DNA of 64,000 nt, from the NCBI GenBank assembly GCA_004194705.1, contig SADC01000285.1, positions 87,641 to 151,640 of the forward strand, given 5' to 3'. The notes below the pieces were generated by a model. It ran no database searches. It was not told the origin of the DNA and saw nothing but the letters and a program-made list of their open reading frames with translations. Source of the DNA: Ditylenchus dipsaci. Taxonomy: Eukaryota > Nematoda > Chromadorea > Rhabditida > Anguinidae. The position numbers were made by a program, and so were the translations under genes. Below, piece by piece: positions 11,469-23,605 of the stretch (positions are counted from its first letter, which is position 1; each line of letters opens with the position of its first letter).

Positions 11469-13184
11469 TATATGTAAAATCCCCGATTACATTGTCTATT
11501 GAGGGCTGCCTTATTAGAGAGTATACAACATTTCATCAAATTATTTATTTATGATACAAATACAGAATTCGGTGGAAAAAATACATATTTAGCGGGTGAT
11601 TTCATTTGCAACCGTAAGAAATGAAAAAAATTATGAAATGACTTTTGTTACTATAATTGTTTGGTGTTGTTTGCTTTGTATTATTGTTATATTCATTTTT
11701 CTAATGATATGATATATATTATATTTTAAAAAATTTTTGCAAAATGAGAGCAACTACCGCAACTACATCATATTCTATAATAAAAACCTTAGGCTCAATT
11801 TCTTATCTGTAAGTAACAATCACAGAAGAATAATGATACTTCTTTCGAATAGGCCCCACGCCCTCATAATTTTAAAAATTTGCAATAAAAGATTGATTTT
11901 GTTATTTTTCTGAGTATTATTTTTATTTCACGATGTCATAAGAAAAAATAAAAAAACGATGAGGAAGAAAATTTAAATTTCGATTTTCAAAGTTTGCCTT
12001 AAACCCCTGTGGTTTCAAGGGTCTTTAAAGGCTCGGGTATGTTATTAGACCTGTATCCTACAAGTAATCATCCTGAAATTTGACTAAAACTACCATCCAA
12101 GTTCATGTAAGTTATTCGCTACTAGGTTCAAATGACCCTCATTACCATGATCATTATGCCCCACACTCTAGAGACCCTTAAATCCACCGGGGTATCCACT
12201 CGGTTTCCTATATTCCTATTTTTTTCTAAAAAAGAGATTTAAATGTTTGTTGTCTAGAGTCGAAAACAAAAATGAACAATTTCTCAGATTAAATAGCACG
12301 TCGACCATACTCGACACGAATCTGGTGTCAGAAACTCTGATTTGCAAAGCAAACATACATAACGGAATTCTTAAAGTTCCGTAAATTTTCCGCCGCCAAA
12401 TCATCTCTCCACCCAACAAACATTCAAATATATAATCTTCTTGAAAATTGAAAGCAGAAAATTTAATGAACCAATAAAATCTACAGCTATAGAAAGATTC
12501 AGCATAAAAACTGGCTTAGAAAACACAGGTCTTACAATCAAAAATTTAGTAGTTTGATGTTTTCCATTTGGCCTTTTGAACATGTTCAAATTCCAGACTT
12601 TTCAGGCCCGAATTTTATTGAGCATGCGAATTATTTATTCTTAAAATTCATCTTTTTCAATTTTTTCGAAGTGTAAATTTGTTTACGGTAATCAAGATGC
12701 AAAATATGCAAGCACAACTATCATAACTTCAAAGAGTGATCACATTGCTAAGCAAACAAAATGGTTGTTTCACAGAAGTGGTTGCATACATAAGCATACG
12801 AGGAAATAAATTATTTTGGAATAACGCACACAGTCACTTTGTAATTTAAATGGAAAGTGTGGGAAATTTTGATGCGAAATGTTTTCCTAAAAAATGAAGC
12901 TTTTGCTGGATTAGTGGCAACAACGGAAACATATGCTCAGACACCAAACTTTAAAGAATTTTTCATGCTATACAGCAACTAAAGATTACTTTTTTAACAA
13001 AAAATATTTTAAATAAAAAAAATATAAAACATTTACTCTATTTAATCATCATATTTTTCTGATTTTAATATTCTTTTGCTCATCTTGGTTTTTTCGGTGT
13101 TTAGCTTGTTCTCACTATTTGGCTATTCAAACTTTTTTATTGCATTGCTTATGTTTCGTCTGAACGCAACCGACTGCCAACCGA
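11469..13184. other. AT-rich intergenic stretch, nothing recognised
   Basis: No exon with family similarity, no long inverted repeat and no clear transposon end was found here. Open frames are short and lack coding character. Confidence 0.5.
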
Positions 13185-13427
13185 CAGGCCATAACTCGCC
13201 AACGCCGAAAAAGTCGCCAACGCGAAAACTCGTCAACGTTAAATTTCGCCAATGGCGAATCTCGCCAACGCACAAACTCGCCAGTAAAAAATTTGATTTA
13301 ACTGCCTCACTTGAGGCGCCCACAGGGACCGTTGAATCAAATTTTTCGTTGGCGATATTCGCCGTTGGCGAGATTTGACGTTGGCCAGTCTTTTGCGTTG
13401 GCGAGTTTTTTGTTGGCGTGTGGTCGC
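13185..13427. repeat. Inverted mini-array element, unit about CTCGCCAACGC
   Basis: The left half has about seven diverged head-to-tail copies of CTCGCCAACG(C). The right half has the inverse (GCGTTGGCGAG, CCGTTGGCGAG). About 70 non-repetitive bases lie between, including a short inverted pair (AATTTGATTTAAC/GTTGAATCAAATTT). The open frames on both strands here are a by-product of the array. Confidence 0.8.
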
Positions 13428-13586
13428 GTCTCATTTCGTGCTTTTGTATTTTTAAACTTTATGGCTGTAACTGAGATGCACCCTCAAAAGTCTGTATTTC
13501 GCCCTCTAATTTACATCTTTTTTCGCCTTATGGATTTTACTTCATTTGCGGCATTAGCTTGTAGCTCTGGATCCTGGGTTTCTAAC

Positions 13587-13744
13587 TACCGTATTTCCTC
13601 TAATAAGCGCCCCGGGCGCTTATTTTTCAAACCCCTAAAAATTTGAAATTGTCAATCAGAAATGGCCTTAACTCCAAAATTTAGTCAAAAATAGGGGGGG
13701 GGGCGCTTATTGGAGCGGGGGCGCTTATTAGAGGAAATACGGTA
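13587..13744. repeat. Family A MITE
   Basis: TACCGTATTTCCTCTAATAA at the left, TTATTAGAGGAAATACGGTA at the right, almost perfect inverted termini with GCGCCC/GGGCGC just inside. About 158 bases, bounded by TA. Confidence 0.85.
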
Positions 13745-14786
13745 GTTATCTGACTATGCTGAATAATTTGCAAAATATAGACATCAAGAGGTTTTAAAAA
13801 AAGATCGAAAAGTCTTACAAGGGGTTTGTTAGGGTTTTCCATTTTAGGGTTTCTTTCTTAAAATTTTTAATCTATACATTTTGTAAATCACACAGAAAAC
13901 TTAGATAGCTACTTATAAAGCTAGCATCCAGGGATATACGATGATAAAAAACTTTTCTATAAAGTTACAGAAAAAATTCAGAGAAAAATCCCAAAATAAA
14001 ATTAGAGGGCCAAGGAAAGTAAATTAGAAGGCGAAATTCAGACTTTTGAGGGCACAATTTAATTTGAGCCATTTTATATCAAGTATTCTGTTAACCAATA
14101 CTAGTTATAAGGTTATATATTTATCAAAACTGCCAAAACAAATAAAAACAATGGTAAAAAAATTAATTATTAAAAAATGCGCAGAAGTAAAAAAATCAGC
14201 TGTTTAATGTTGACTTGTATTTAAAAATTGTTTTTTTACTAATTTATTAATTCATAGAAACAAGAAAATGTTACAAAAGTTAAACTTCAAGACTTGACAC
14301 CACTTTTTTTAAACAATCTTTACAAAATATGCTGAAGGGATTCCATAGCAATTTTAGCCGTAAATAGATGGAATAAATGCTTTAAAGGGCATGCCCGTGC
14401 GTTTCAAAAAAATGAGGCGGATACCAGCAGTTTTTTGAATCGTCCTATTTTTCATTCGTTTTGCATCAAATCTGATTTATGCGACCTTGTACTACTTTTA
14501 AAAGCTATGCGGAAAGTTGAAAAATTTAGATGAGAACGCGAGAACAGTTGATCGAGAAAGAAAAAAAGTGCTGGTCCTCGAGAGCCGTGGACCTCGCCTT
14601 TTCGCTGTGTCGGACACGGGCATGCCCCTCTTAAAAAGGGGCATAAAAATGTTTAATAACACTAATTCTTGTCTTCGGCGGTCAGAAAAAAGACCAAGAA
14701 AGGTAATTAAAAAAACGATCTTATCCAACGAAGGGTGAAGGTTTTGCCTTAGTGCCCTGTTGTCTTTTGTTATCTTTTTACATTTA

Positions 14787-15204
14787 CAGTCGACCCTCGA
14801 TATACAAGGGGGTGTAAGATACCCCCTCAAGTTCGTTCCCACCTTGGGTCCGACCGTCTGTTTCGTCTGTTTTGCCAAACTTGATTCGTCAGTCTAATAT
14901 CGCAAGGATTCAGATTTTGACGATCGTTTCTGAAAAGCTAGAACTTTTGCCAGTAAGACCCACGGATCTCGATATAAGATACCCTAAATGTTGAAAAGTG
15001 GTATGTTATATCGAAAGCCGCGGGTCTTACTGGCAAAAGTTTCAGCTTTTCAGAAACGATCGGCAAAATCTGAATCCTTGCGATATTTCCGACTAGACTG
15101 ACGAATCAAATTTGGCAAAACATTTTAGAAATGAGGTTAAAAAAAGTGTCGGACCCAAGGTCGGAACGAACTTGAGGAGGGTATCTTATATCGAGAGTCG
15201 ACTG
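14787..15204. repeat. Family B full-length hairpin MITE
   Basis: Starts TA/CAGTCGACCCTCGATATA and ends TATCGAGAGTCGACTG/TA. Nearly the whole element folds: the arms share CCCTCAAGTTCGTTCC, ATCGCAAGGATTCAGATTTT and TCTTACTGGCAAAAGTTT with their inverses, around a short loop near 14985. Confidence 0.85.
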
Positions 15205-16185
15205 TATAATATAATATTACCTAAATAATTTTATGTTACTTACTTTTTTTTAGTAGTTTAGCTATTTATAAAGTATCTAAAAATCAACAGAAAACTTTTA
15301 AAAATATCAGAAAACCCAAAAAACGTTTGCAAACAGGACATTTTGTGTGCTGTGCTCAGAGGACCTTTTTCCAGTTTTCTGAAATCAGGTTTTCTGTTCT
15401 GATTTTTTGGAAAAAAAAGTTTTCGGTTACTGTATTTTCTCTATCAAAGGAGTGGTGAAAATTGTTAAGGAGAAAGCCTCGACACAAAATAATTGATTCA
15501 AGGTTTTTTTAATGTGGTTTTTCAAGCATATTTGTCGACAACTGGGTGCTGCAATGTCAGACAAACTTGTGCGTTTTCTTAATTACCCCAAAATTAGTTG
15601 ATACCATTTATAAAAAATTTTGGTTAAGCAACCACAATTCTAAAGATCGACCCAAAAAATTTTCGATTTTCTAGGGGTTTAAAAATAATTACCGCGGGCT
15701 AACTAATAGAGAAAATACGATAACTGACCGGATCCTTGCTTATTTGTTTCAACTAAAAATATTTCAGGTATTTGCATAATATAAAAATTGTTTACCTTTA
15801 AAGTTTATTTTTTCCTTTCATCATCTTTTACGTCATTTTGGCCACAAAGTTAGAAAATCACAGAACTACAACTGCCAAACAAACTGATGTGCTTATAAGC
15901 TTTTGACTAATTTTCATAGCATAGGCTAATTGCCAAACGTGCCTCACCTCTTTTAATCCAGTCAACCACAATTAATGTGGTGAGGTAGTAAGTAACCAGT
16001 GGCTAGTTCTCTGTGATTGCAAAACAACCAAAATACATTTAAAGAGCAAAAACATTTTTGCTGACTTCCACACTTTTTATCGTCATTTTAGAAGCCTAAA
16101 AATAGCCGGAAAAACATGTTCCGCAGTTTAAAAGTGCTTACTAATCTAAGTTTTTATTTTCGTTGTAAAGCCAGTATTAAGAAGG
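15205..16185. other. Intergenic, no gene recognised
   Basis: AT-rich. A sequence near 15425-15720 (CTGTATTTTCTCTATCAAAG to ACTAATAGAGAAAATACGAT) has decayed family-A-like ends. Nothing coding was found. Confidence 0.4.
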
Positions 16186-16600
16186 CTGTAACTAATTTTA
16201 CCCGCCAAATTACTGATTTACCCCGCCCAATCGAAAAAAATTTCTTTTAAATATTTTCAAAACTTTTGTTCAAATTTTTTAAAATTTTTATACCAGCGTG
16301 TAGCCCTGGATCTCAGTTTTCTAATGAACCATCAACTGACTTACTGAAATTTTTGAAAACTTGGAGAAAAAGGTCTTTGTATGGACCAAATTGTTTAAAA
16401 AATTTGGAAAAATACAAACACTTTTTTCTCCACTTTTTAAAACTTCAGTAAGTCAATTAATACCTTGTCAGAAAGCTGAGTCCCAGGGCTACATTTTTGT
16501 ATAGAATGTATAAAAAAAATTATGAAATTTTGAGATAAAACACATTTTACAATTTGGTGGGTAAATCAGTAATTTGACGGGGTAAATCAATTTGAGACTA
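16186..16600. repeat. Family C foldback inside an inverted ACCCGCC array
   Basis: The outer halves are TTTTACCCGCCAAATTACTGA plus TTTACCCCGCC on the left and GGTGGGTAAATCAGTAATTTG plus ACGGGGTAAATCA on the right. The inner hairpin 16301-16494 starts GTAGCCCTGGATCTCAGTTT and ends AAAGCTGAGTCCCAGGGCTAC. Confidence 0.75.
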
Positions 16601-16865
16601 TTTGAAATGTCTATTTCACCTAAAAATTTACCAGCTGGCAAAAGCAACAGGGATCTGCATGATTTTTACTTTACCCCCTTTTGCCGGAGACTTAGCTTTG
16701 GCTTGCAATATTCTCTTGAATGATTAGTTTGGGATAATTTGTTTGTCAACCCCTCAAAAATCTGCAAAGTTTTAGGTTGACCATGAGATTTCCAGTGCTT
16801 AACTAAAATCAAAAAAAGCGGAATTAGTAAATGTCGTAGGAATCGAAGGAGGCGGAAATATGACA

Positions 16866-17020
16866 TCGAGTGCGCAGTGGATAAGCGTTTGTGGCCTATC
16901 CGACTTTTTTGGCGCCATATTCGGAATCATCAACCCAATTTGCCCTTGGAAAATTAGTCGAAAAAGCCAAAATAAGTAGCATGCAACCATGTGGGGTCGA
17001 ACCTGCGCACCATCTGGGCA
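16866..17020 (+). repeat. tRNA-derived SINE-like sequence, + copy
   Basis: AGTGCGCAGTGGATAAGCG (A-box-like) is followed about 120 bases later by TGGGGTCGAACCTGCGCACC (B-box-like). It shares GATAAGCGTTTGTG and the AAAATAAGTAGCATGC tail with the minus copy at 6770-6866. Spacing between the boxes differs, so one copy has an insertion. Confidence 0.4.
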
Positions 17021-17878
17021 TAATACACATACCCCCGATAATTTTCAATGATGAACTGGTCAGAACTGGTCATATTGGATAACCATTTTGCTATAAAATT
17101 ATTGTTATGATATATAAAATATCGAAACAAAGAAAGCTTAAACAATAGAACAATAGGAGTTTTGCGGTCTTTTAGATCAAATTAAACTAAAATGTCAAAT
17201 GATAATATATTGTTTATATTCTGCTGTAAAGTAGTCTGGATGTCTGGGTAGCATAAAAAACGGCTAAAAGCCAGTTAGATATATAAATTACTTAAAGTCA
17301 TGCAATAATCTTTATTTAAAAAAAAATCGTCAATGTAAATATGTGCACTGCTGCTTTCAAAGTTCAGAAGCAGTGGCAGTTAATTTTAAAAATATGTTAC
17401 TCTTAAACAAAATCGGCTCTATCCTCAAAGAGAATTCCCCTTATTCCCATTGTTGTTTTTGTGGTTTGTGCTTAGACGCAAGGTTGACCAACGTAAGTTG
17501 GGATGGACTCAAAGACTTTTTTTATTTTTGTAGTTCGAAAAATATGAATCTGTTCTAACATACATTGACCTACCATAGACGCAAGCAAAAACCACAAAAA
17601 AACTGAGAAGCCAAGGTGAAAATTTTCTTTGTGGGACAGGGTCCAGAAGGTTTCATGTCCTATGGTTCTTCTTATCCAATCCGCTTAGGCTCAAAAATTA
17701 GACCAGGGGCGTCCATATGCTGAGTATCATGGTTTGGTAAAAAAATGGTTTTCGTAAAAAGGTGTTAAAAGCCAGTGTAGTCCAGTAGTCAATATGGTTA
17801 AAAAACATCATTTTAGACGTTTTCGAGCGAAGGTATATATTCTACTATAGTTTAGCCTAGACCAGTCACAAAAGGTAT

Positions 17879-18912
17879 TACCGTATTTCTTCTAATAAGC
17901 GGGCAGTCTCCAATAGTCGGGCAGTCTCTAATAAACGGCACCCTAGAAGGTGATTGAAAAAATAAACGGGCAGTCTCCAATAAACGGGCACCCTAAAAGA
18001 CGATTTTACCCACCCCTTAACTCTTTTAAGCTACAAGTTTTGGAAAAATACAAATGTTTTCGAAAATGTTTTGTTTAAATTGACGCCCTTTTTGTTCGAT
18101 CAGAATACCCATCTTCATTTTTCACTCATTGTTGCGCTCATTCTTGTTACAGTAAAATTGAGACGCTTAAATATTTCTATTCAGTTTCAAATGGCGAACG
18201 CAGAAGTCAATAGCCTTTTTGACGTCGAAGATGAAATCGAAGCCAGCATGCCAAGAAAGCAAAAATCTTACACGAATGAATTCAAGCTGAAGGTTGTCAG
18301 CCATGCCGAGGCCATCTCTAATAATGCTGCAGCAAAGGTATTTGGAATCAGAAGAGGCAGAGTTTTTGAATGGCGCAAGCTGAAGAATCAGCTGAAACTG
18401 CAGAGGTAGGTAGTTATAGCAGCTTATTTGTTATATTTTCGTTCATAGTAAAGCGTCACCAATCGGAAGAGGCAAAAAAAAACTGGCTGGTGGTGGAGAA
18501 AGCTCACTTTCAAAGATCTCGACGACCAATTGGCTCAGTGGGTCAGGCAAGAAAGAATTTTGAAGCATCGAATTTCGAGAAGAATGATACAGCAGCAAAG
18601 CGAGCGAATGTTCAGTGCAGAATTAGATGGAACAGAATTCAAGGTCTATTTATATTTTGATATTTAATTAGCTGAGGTATTATTTTAAGGCAAGCATTGG
18701 TTGGTTGGATAAATTTCTCAACTGTCACAATTTCCGTCTTCGTGTACCAACTACCTTGAACTTCATTATTATTGTCCAACATCCTTGAATTAAATTTTGA
18801 TCCAAAAAATAAACGGGCAGTCTCCAATAGTCGGGCAGTCTCTAATAAACGGCACCCTCGGAGGTGATTGAAAAATAAACGGGCATGCTCGCTTATTAGA
18901 AGAAATACGGTA
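17879..18912 (+). mobile_element. Pogo/Tigger-like transposon, likely parent of family A MITEs
   Basis: Termini TACCGTATTTCTTCTAATAA and TTATTAGAAGAAATACGGTA are those of the family A MITEs. Inside each end is a small array built from GGGCAGTCTCCAATA and AAACGGGCA, in direct orientation at both ends. Between them lies the N-terminal part of a pogo-type transposase. No catalytic domain is present, so this copy is internally deleted. Confidence 0.85.
18190..18657 (+). pseudogene. Pogo-type transposase N-terminus (psq HTH plus CENP-B HTH)
   Basis: Starts MANAEVNSLFDVEDE. The psq-type HTH is PRKQKSYTNEFKLKVVSHAE, then NNAAAKVFGIRRGRVFEWRK. After a GT-AG gap (about 18406-18449) comes a CENP-B/Tc5-type HTH with several frame changes: KLTFKDLDDQLAQWV, RISRRMIQQQSERMF. 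This domain order is diagnostic of pogo/Tigger/jerky transposases. The DDE domain is missing. Confidence 0.8.
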
Positions 18913-18941
18913 TACTATAGTTTAGCCTAGACCAGTCACAA

Positions 18942-20224
18942 CCAAGATCTTCTCTTATTTTTTGTGCGAAACAATTTATGACGAGATTTCCTGTCGTCAA
19001 ATCTAATTTGTGTTCTCAGAAACACGATATTTTAGTTATTATGAACAATCTACTCTGAATAATCATCCTTTTTTTTTGATCCCTTGAAGTGCACTTCTCC
19101 ATGTTCCCCTTTTTTCCATGTCTGCCAAACTATTCTGTGTATAAAAAACAGCTATTTTCACGTGTAATTGACGTAGCAGTAACTCGGCACCCATTTCCTT
19201 TATAAATTTAGTTGGGTCATTATGTAGGAGTTTCGATCTCCAGGGAGCTTGCTTATTATTAACTTAGTTATTAACCATTAATACTTCCCTCCCACTATTT
19301 TTGTAATTACCAGCTAAAGTTTCTTTTTTAGTCTTCGTCACTTTAGGTGAACAGGTGTAAATATTATAACAAAAACTTCTAGAGATTTTGTGGCTTAAGT
19401 TGGCTTATCGCCTACTTAAAACAAAAACAAGCTAAAAAATCATTCTCCGAAGCAATTAAACAATGACTAATCTGTTTTGTTGGCACATGGCTTAAAAAAT
19501 TTCCTTACAGAATTAGTTAAACCCGTCTAATATGCCCGCCTTTATTTCTAGAAAGTGACAGCAGCAATTATTCCTACCCCACTACTTTTCACCAAATTCA
19601 ATTGTTCGGAAATGACCCACCTCTCTTTTTTTCTCTTTGCCAATTTGTCCCCAAATGCACCAATGAAGATTTTGTGTTGGGGAACTTTAGTGCCAAAATT
19701 AGATTGTTTGCTAGAGCATTCATGTCCATTTGTGCAAACCAATCCGGTTAGGCTTAAAAAATATATCCTCCACCATACCACTTTGCAATACAATTTTCTG
19801 TGGATTTTAACTTTTTTTCCATTTTTACTATACTTATTAAATGGAAATGAAAATTGTATTTTTAGTAGATTATTTGAAATTTTTAAATTGTACGTTTATA
19901 AATAAATTTTTGGCGGACATTTTTATAGTTGTTCAGTGCTTTCTTTCGGTAAGCAGAACTTTTTTTCATGTGAGATTTGTGTTGACTGAATTCACGTGGT
20001 GAGTCGCGTGAATTCGATTTTAAACGAATTTAAGAAAATTGCGTCATTTTTCTTTTTGCGGATTGTTCTAAGATGTGCGTCAAAGTTCTCGAAATGCTTT
20101 GTTTTTAAGCAGATTATTGTTTACTTAAAAGATTGGTTTATTTTTTTAATCTGTATTGAAAATTTAGTATTAAAGCAGCTATTTTTTTCAAATTTATCAT
20201 CTTTTGACAAAATATTTTTTTCTT
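18942..20224. other. Intergenic, no gene recognised
   Basis: One acceptor-like site (TTTCTAG at about 19552) is followed by an open stretch to 19905, but the translation shows no family similarity. Otherwise AT-rich filler. Confidence 0.35.
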
Positions 20225-20228
20225 TGAC

Positions 20229-20870
20229 TTGGAAGGGATCCTGACTGTGACCTAGGGAACTTTGAAAAAAAAAAGTTATTTTTCCAGTAGAGCATTCTTG
20301 TAGCATTCTTCTATGTTCAAGGCCCTAATGAATCTGGCCAAACACCTCTACAGGTGACAAAAAGTACACGGTGAGTAAAAAAACACGGGCATTTCCAAAA
20401 AAAATTTAGTTCAAATTTTTGACAAATATTTTTAGTCACTGCTGTTTTAGTGAAAAGTGGTTGTCTTTCTCTTTAAACATCGTTTTTTTAAATCGGAGAG
20501 CTTCCAGGTAGCTTAATTACAGTCATCGATTTTTCTGGAAAAATCGATGGGCAATGAGCTACTTATGCAAACTTTTTCAAAAATGTCCGTGCTTTAATGA
20601 CTAACCCTGTAGTTCAAGTGGCAATCCAAAGTTCTAAAAATTTCGGCTCTATATGTGTTGACGCCCCCCCCCTCCCTGCGTCGCAAATTTTCGCATTGCT
20701 GAAGCAGTTTTTCATAATTGGCCCATGGGCTACATTGATTGCTCTACTTTTTGTCGGTCCTAAGAGCTAGGTCGCTAAATTTACAGGGGACCTGGAACTC
20801 TCTAAGAAAATACATGTAAAACAATTTTCATCAAAGTTCAACACAGGTCACAGTCAGGATCTCTCCCTTG
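20229..20870. repeat. Nested inverted repeat
   Basis: The outer pair is GATCCTGACTGTGACCT (20238) and AGGTCACAGTCAGGATC (20845). The inner pair is AAAAACACGGGCATTT (near 20376) and AAAATGTCCGTGCTTT (near 20578). At the centre is the palindrome CATCGATTTTTC/GAAAAATCGATG (20524-20549). Confidence 0.6.
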
Positions 20871-20935
20871 TGAGACACGGTTTTCCCTTTTAACTTTTTG
20901 TTTTTCGCAAGTGATTATTTCAATTTTTTAGCTAT

Positions 20936-21064
20936 AGTCGACTCTCTTCATAAGATACCCTCTCGGGACCGACCTATAGGGGTATATTATACAGGGAGTA
21001 CTTCATAGAGTATCTACTCAATCGGAACCGACTACCAGTGTTATCTTATAGATGGGTGCGACTG
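20936..21064. repeat. Family B MITE, short
   Basis: AGTCGACTCTCTTCATAAG at the left and TTATAGATGGGTGCGACTG/TA at the right. Inverted, about 130 bases, related to 14787-15204. Confidence 0.65.
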
Positions 21065-22212
21065 TATATTATAGCCGAACGTCCCAGCATACCTGTTTAT
21101 AAGGTGACTTGACTTAGAATTGTCTTTGAAAAATAGAATATTATACTCAATTCTAAATCAGTGTTTCTTTCAACAAAACCTTGTTCAACTGGCAATCCAA
21201 AGCGCAACTCACTGCCTACTATAGGGGTGGTAACTTTCCTAAAAGCAATCTTCAGAAATGGGTTAACACAATACCAAAAAAAAACACGATTTTGAATTAG
21301 GGGTTCCGGCTTATTAGAGAGAATAGTGTCAACAGTTATTTTGCCCTAAAATTTATTTTAATATACCGTATTTACTCCAATAGAATTAAATGACCTTATA
21401 TGTTTCGACCTTTCAACCTCCTAGTGACTATGGTTCTAATAGAACCAGTGGCTCTATTTCCAAACCTCAATATTTATGTAGTTCTATTCAATCCCTCGAC
21501 GCATGTCGTTCTAACTATTGTTCTATTAAAATTAGTGCAGTTGTTTCTTTTTAGAATTTGCTCCAGTTGAACTTTTTGTTCATAATAAATGGTTTATTTA
21601 CAGGTTTTTTATATTAATATCCTTAAAAATTTAATTAAATAATAACATAGTCTAGTCTATAAGTTGACGCTGTTCTAAAAACAGTCAAATGGGATCATTT
21701 TCATTACAATCTTACTATTTATTTGAAAATTAGGCAGTGTACTTTTGCCATTAACATGTTTTTATTCTACAAAAATTTTCGAGCTATTTCCAGTCTGTAT
21801 ATTTTTCAGTATGTTTTATTATTTTATTATTTATCCTTTAGACTTTTAAAAGAGTCTTTTAGGTTGAATTACCGTATTTTTTCTAAGGCTTTGTACACAA
21901 TAGCGAGCTGTAAATCAACAATCCTCACTCGGAAATGGCCAAAAAATTTATCTTTAAACAATTATTTTGTTAGTGCTATCTTGTAGCTGAGGTTAATGGC
22001 TAGTCGAGTTGTTAATATTTTAAATGTTGAAAAGAGTCAACAATCCGCACTTACAGTCCTCTCTCTCAGAACAAACCAACTTGTAGCCCTGAATCTCAGC
22101 TAGAAGATGACACACACAGAATAATTTTTGAAAATCAAAAAAAAATTATGGCCATTGGCGAGTGAAGATTGAAGAATTTACAGTGCGCCATTGTGTACGA
22201 TTTCTAATAGTA

Positions 22213-23150
22213 TTAGTTGTAACATAAGTTCCCAGCGTTTTTTTTGGAATTTCAAAATTTTATTGGTGTTTCATAAAAGAAACATACATCAACAGTTGCA
22301 TATCATTCAGTAATGTAGTCTCCATCGTTATTTACCACTTCCTTCCATTTTTCCGGCAATTTGTCGATTCCCTTCCGCCAAAAGTCACCAGGTCGAGAGT
22401 CGAACCAATCTTGAAGCCAATCTTCGAGTTCCTCATTATTTTCAAACGTAACTCCGCGCAAATCATTGAAAGGCAGAGGAAAAGATAGTAGTCACTAGGG
22501 GCCAGATCGGGAGAGTATGGCGGGTGCAGTAACACTTCCCATCCGAGGTGTGTTCCTTGGTGACGAGCAAGGTGCTGAGCAGCGGCAGTAAGTCTCTTTT
22601 CCTTTTGCTTTTCCGTAAGCTCGTGGGACCCAAGCTCCAAGCCTTTGCACTTTTCCCATAGCCGCAAGGTGACGGGAAATGGTCATTGCATTGCTGTCCA
22701 TCTTCTCAGCCATTCCCGAGTTGTTTGACGGCCATCCTCCTTCAAAGAGACTCCAGACGGTCCTCATCAAACTCGACTGGACGGCCGGAGCGGGATGCGT
22801 CTTCAAGGTCAAAGATGCCCTTTTTGAATTGGCAAACCATTCACGGCAGTGCTTTCGCCAATAGCAGCCTCTCCGTACACAGCGCAAATGTCCCAGCAGC
22901 TTGTGCAGCTTTTTGGCCTCGATTGAAAGCAAAAGAAGAAGGTGTCGAAAATGTGATTTTGTCAACTTGACAATCCATTTCAATTGCCTATAACTGATTA
23001 AAAATTAAAGCACACAAGGGTAAATTATAGCGCGTATGAAAGAGCAAATACAGGGCTTCATTTTGGTAAATAACATGGCACAAGGCCAGCAATCATTCGT
23101 GTCAGGATACCGTCAAATAAAAACGCTGGGAACTTATGTTTACAACCTAA
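22213..23150 (-). mobile_element. Decayed mariner with terminal repeats
   Basis: Left end TTAGTTGTAACATAAGTTCC and right end, inverted, GGAACTTATGTTTACAACCTAA, each flanked by TA. On the minus strand the transposase is in pieces: RGQKAAQAAG, the HTH piece TISRHLAAMGKVQRLGAWVP, and the signature LHPPYSPDLAPSDYYLF that carries the last catalytic Asp. The stretch holding the first two catalytic residues is deleted and several frameshifts are present. Confidence 0.85.
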
Positions 23151-23344
23151 TAGGACCCTTTGATTTAAAATTGTGTTTTGACATTTTATTTCTACCCAGT
23201 TTGAACCAACTTTCTCAGGCAAGCCAGCATCCATTTTTTAGCCAGTGAGATGAACTACCAATTTTCAGACAGTGGTTAAAAAAAATAATGCCAAAAACAC
23301 AATTACAAACCAGGGGGCTGGCTTTAATTCACTAATTTCTTTCC

Positions 23345-23605
23345 TTATCAAACTTTTGGCCCTATATGAGAATCGATCCCATTTTTTGCCTTGGTCCCCC
23401 TGCTGATTTTTTGTGCATTTTTGCCAATTTTTTAATTTCTTTGTCGGAGTTTGTTCAAAAATACACAAAAAGCTAGCAGTCATAATTTTTACGAGCTGAT
23501 CAACGAATTTTCTTGAATAATTCTGTTTAATTGGCAAAAATGCACAAAAAATCAACAGGGGGACCAAGGCAAAAAATGGGACCGATTCTCATGCAGGGCC
23601 AAACT
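23345..23605. repeat. Inverted repeat with about 70-base arms
   Basis: The left arm 23347-23425 (GCCCTATATGAGAATCGATC) pairs with the right arm 23530-23603 (GATTCTCATGCAGGGCC). Both contain TTTTTTGCCTTGGTCCCCCTG or its inverse. Confidence 0.7.

Noticed and set aside
13185..13427. Short regularly repeated units that could suggest a CRISPR array
   Set aside because: No conserved repeat separated by unique spacers of fixed length, units are inverted in the second half, and the genome is animal.
13076..13646. Overlapping open frames of about 100 codons on both strands
   Set aside because: They follow the period of the CTCGCCAACG array and are open on both strands, a by-product of the repeat.
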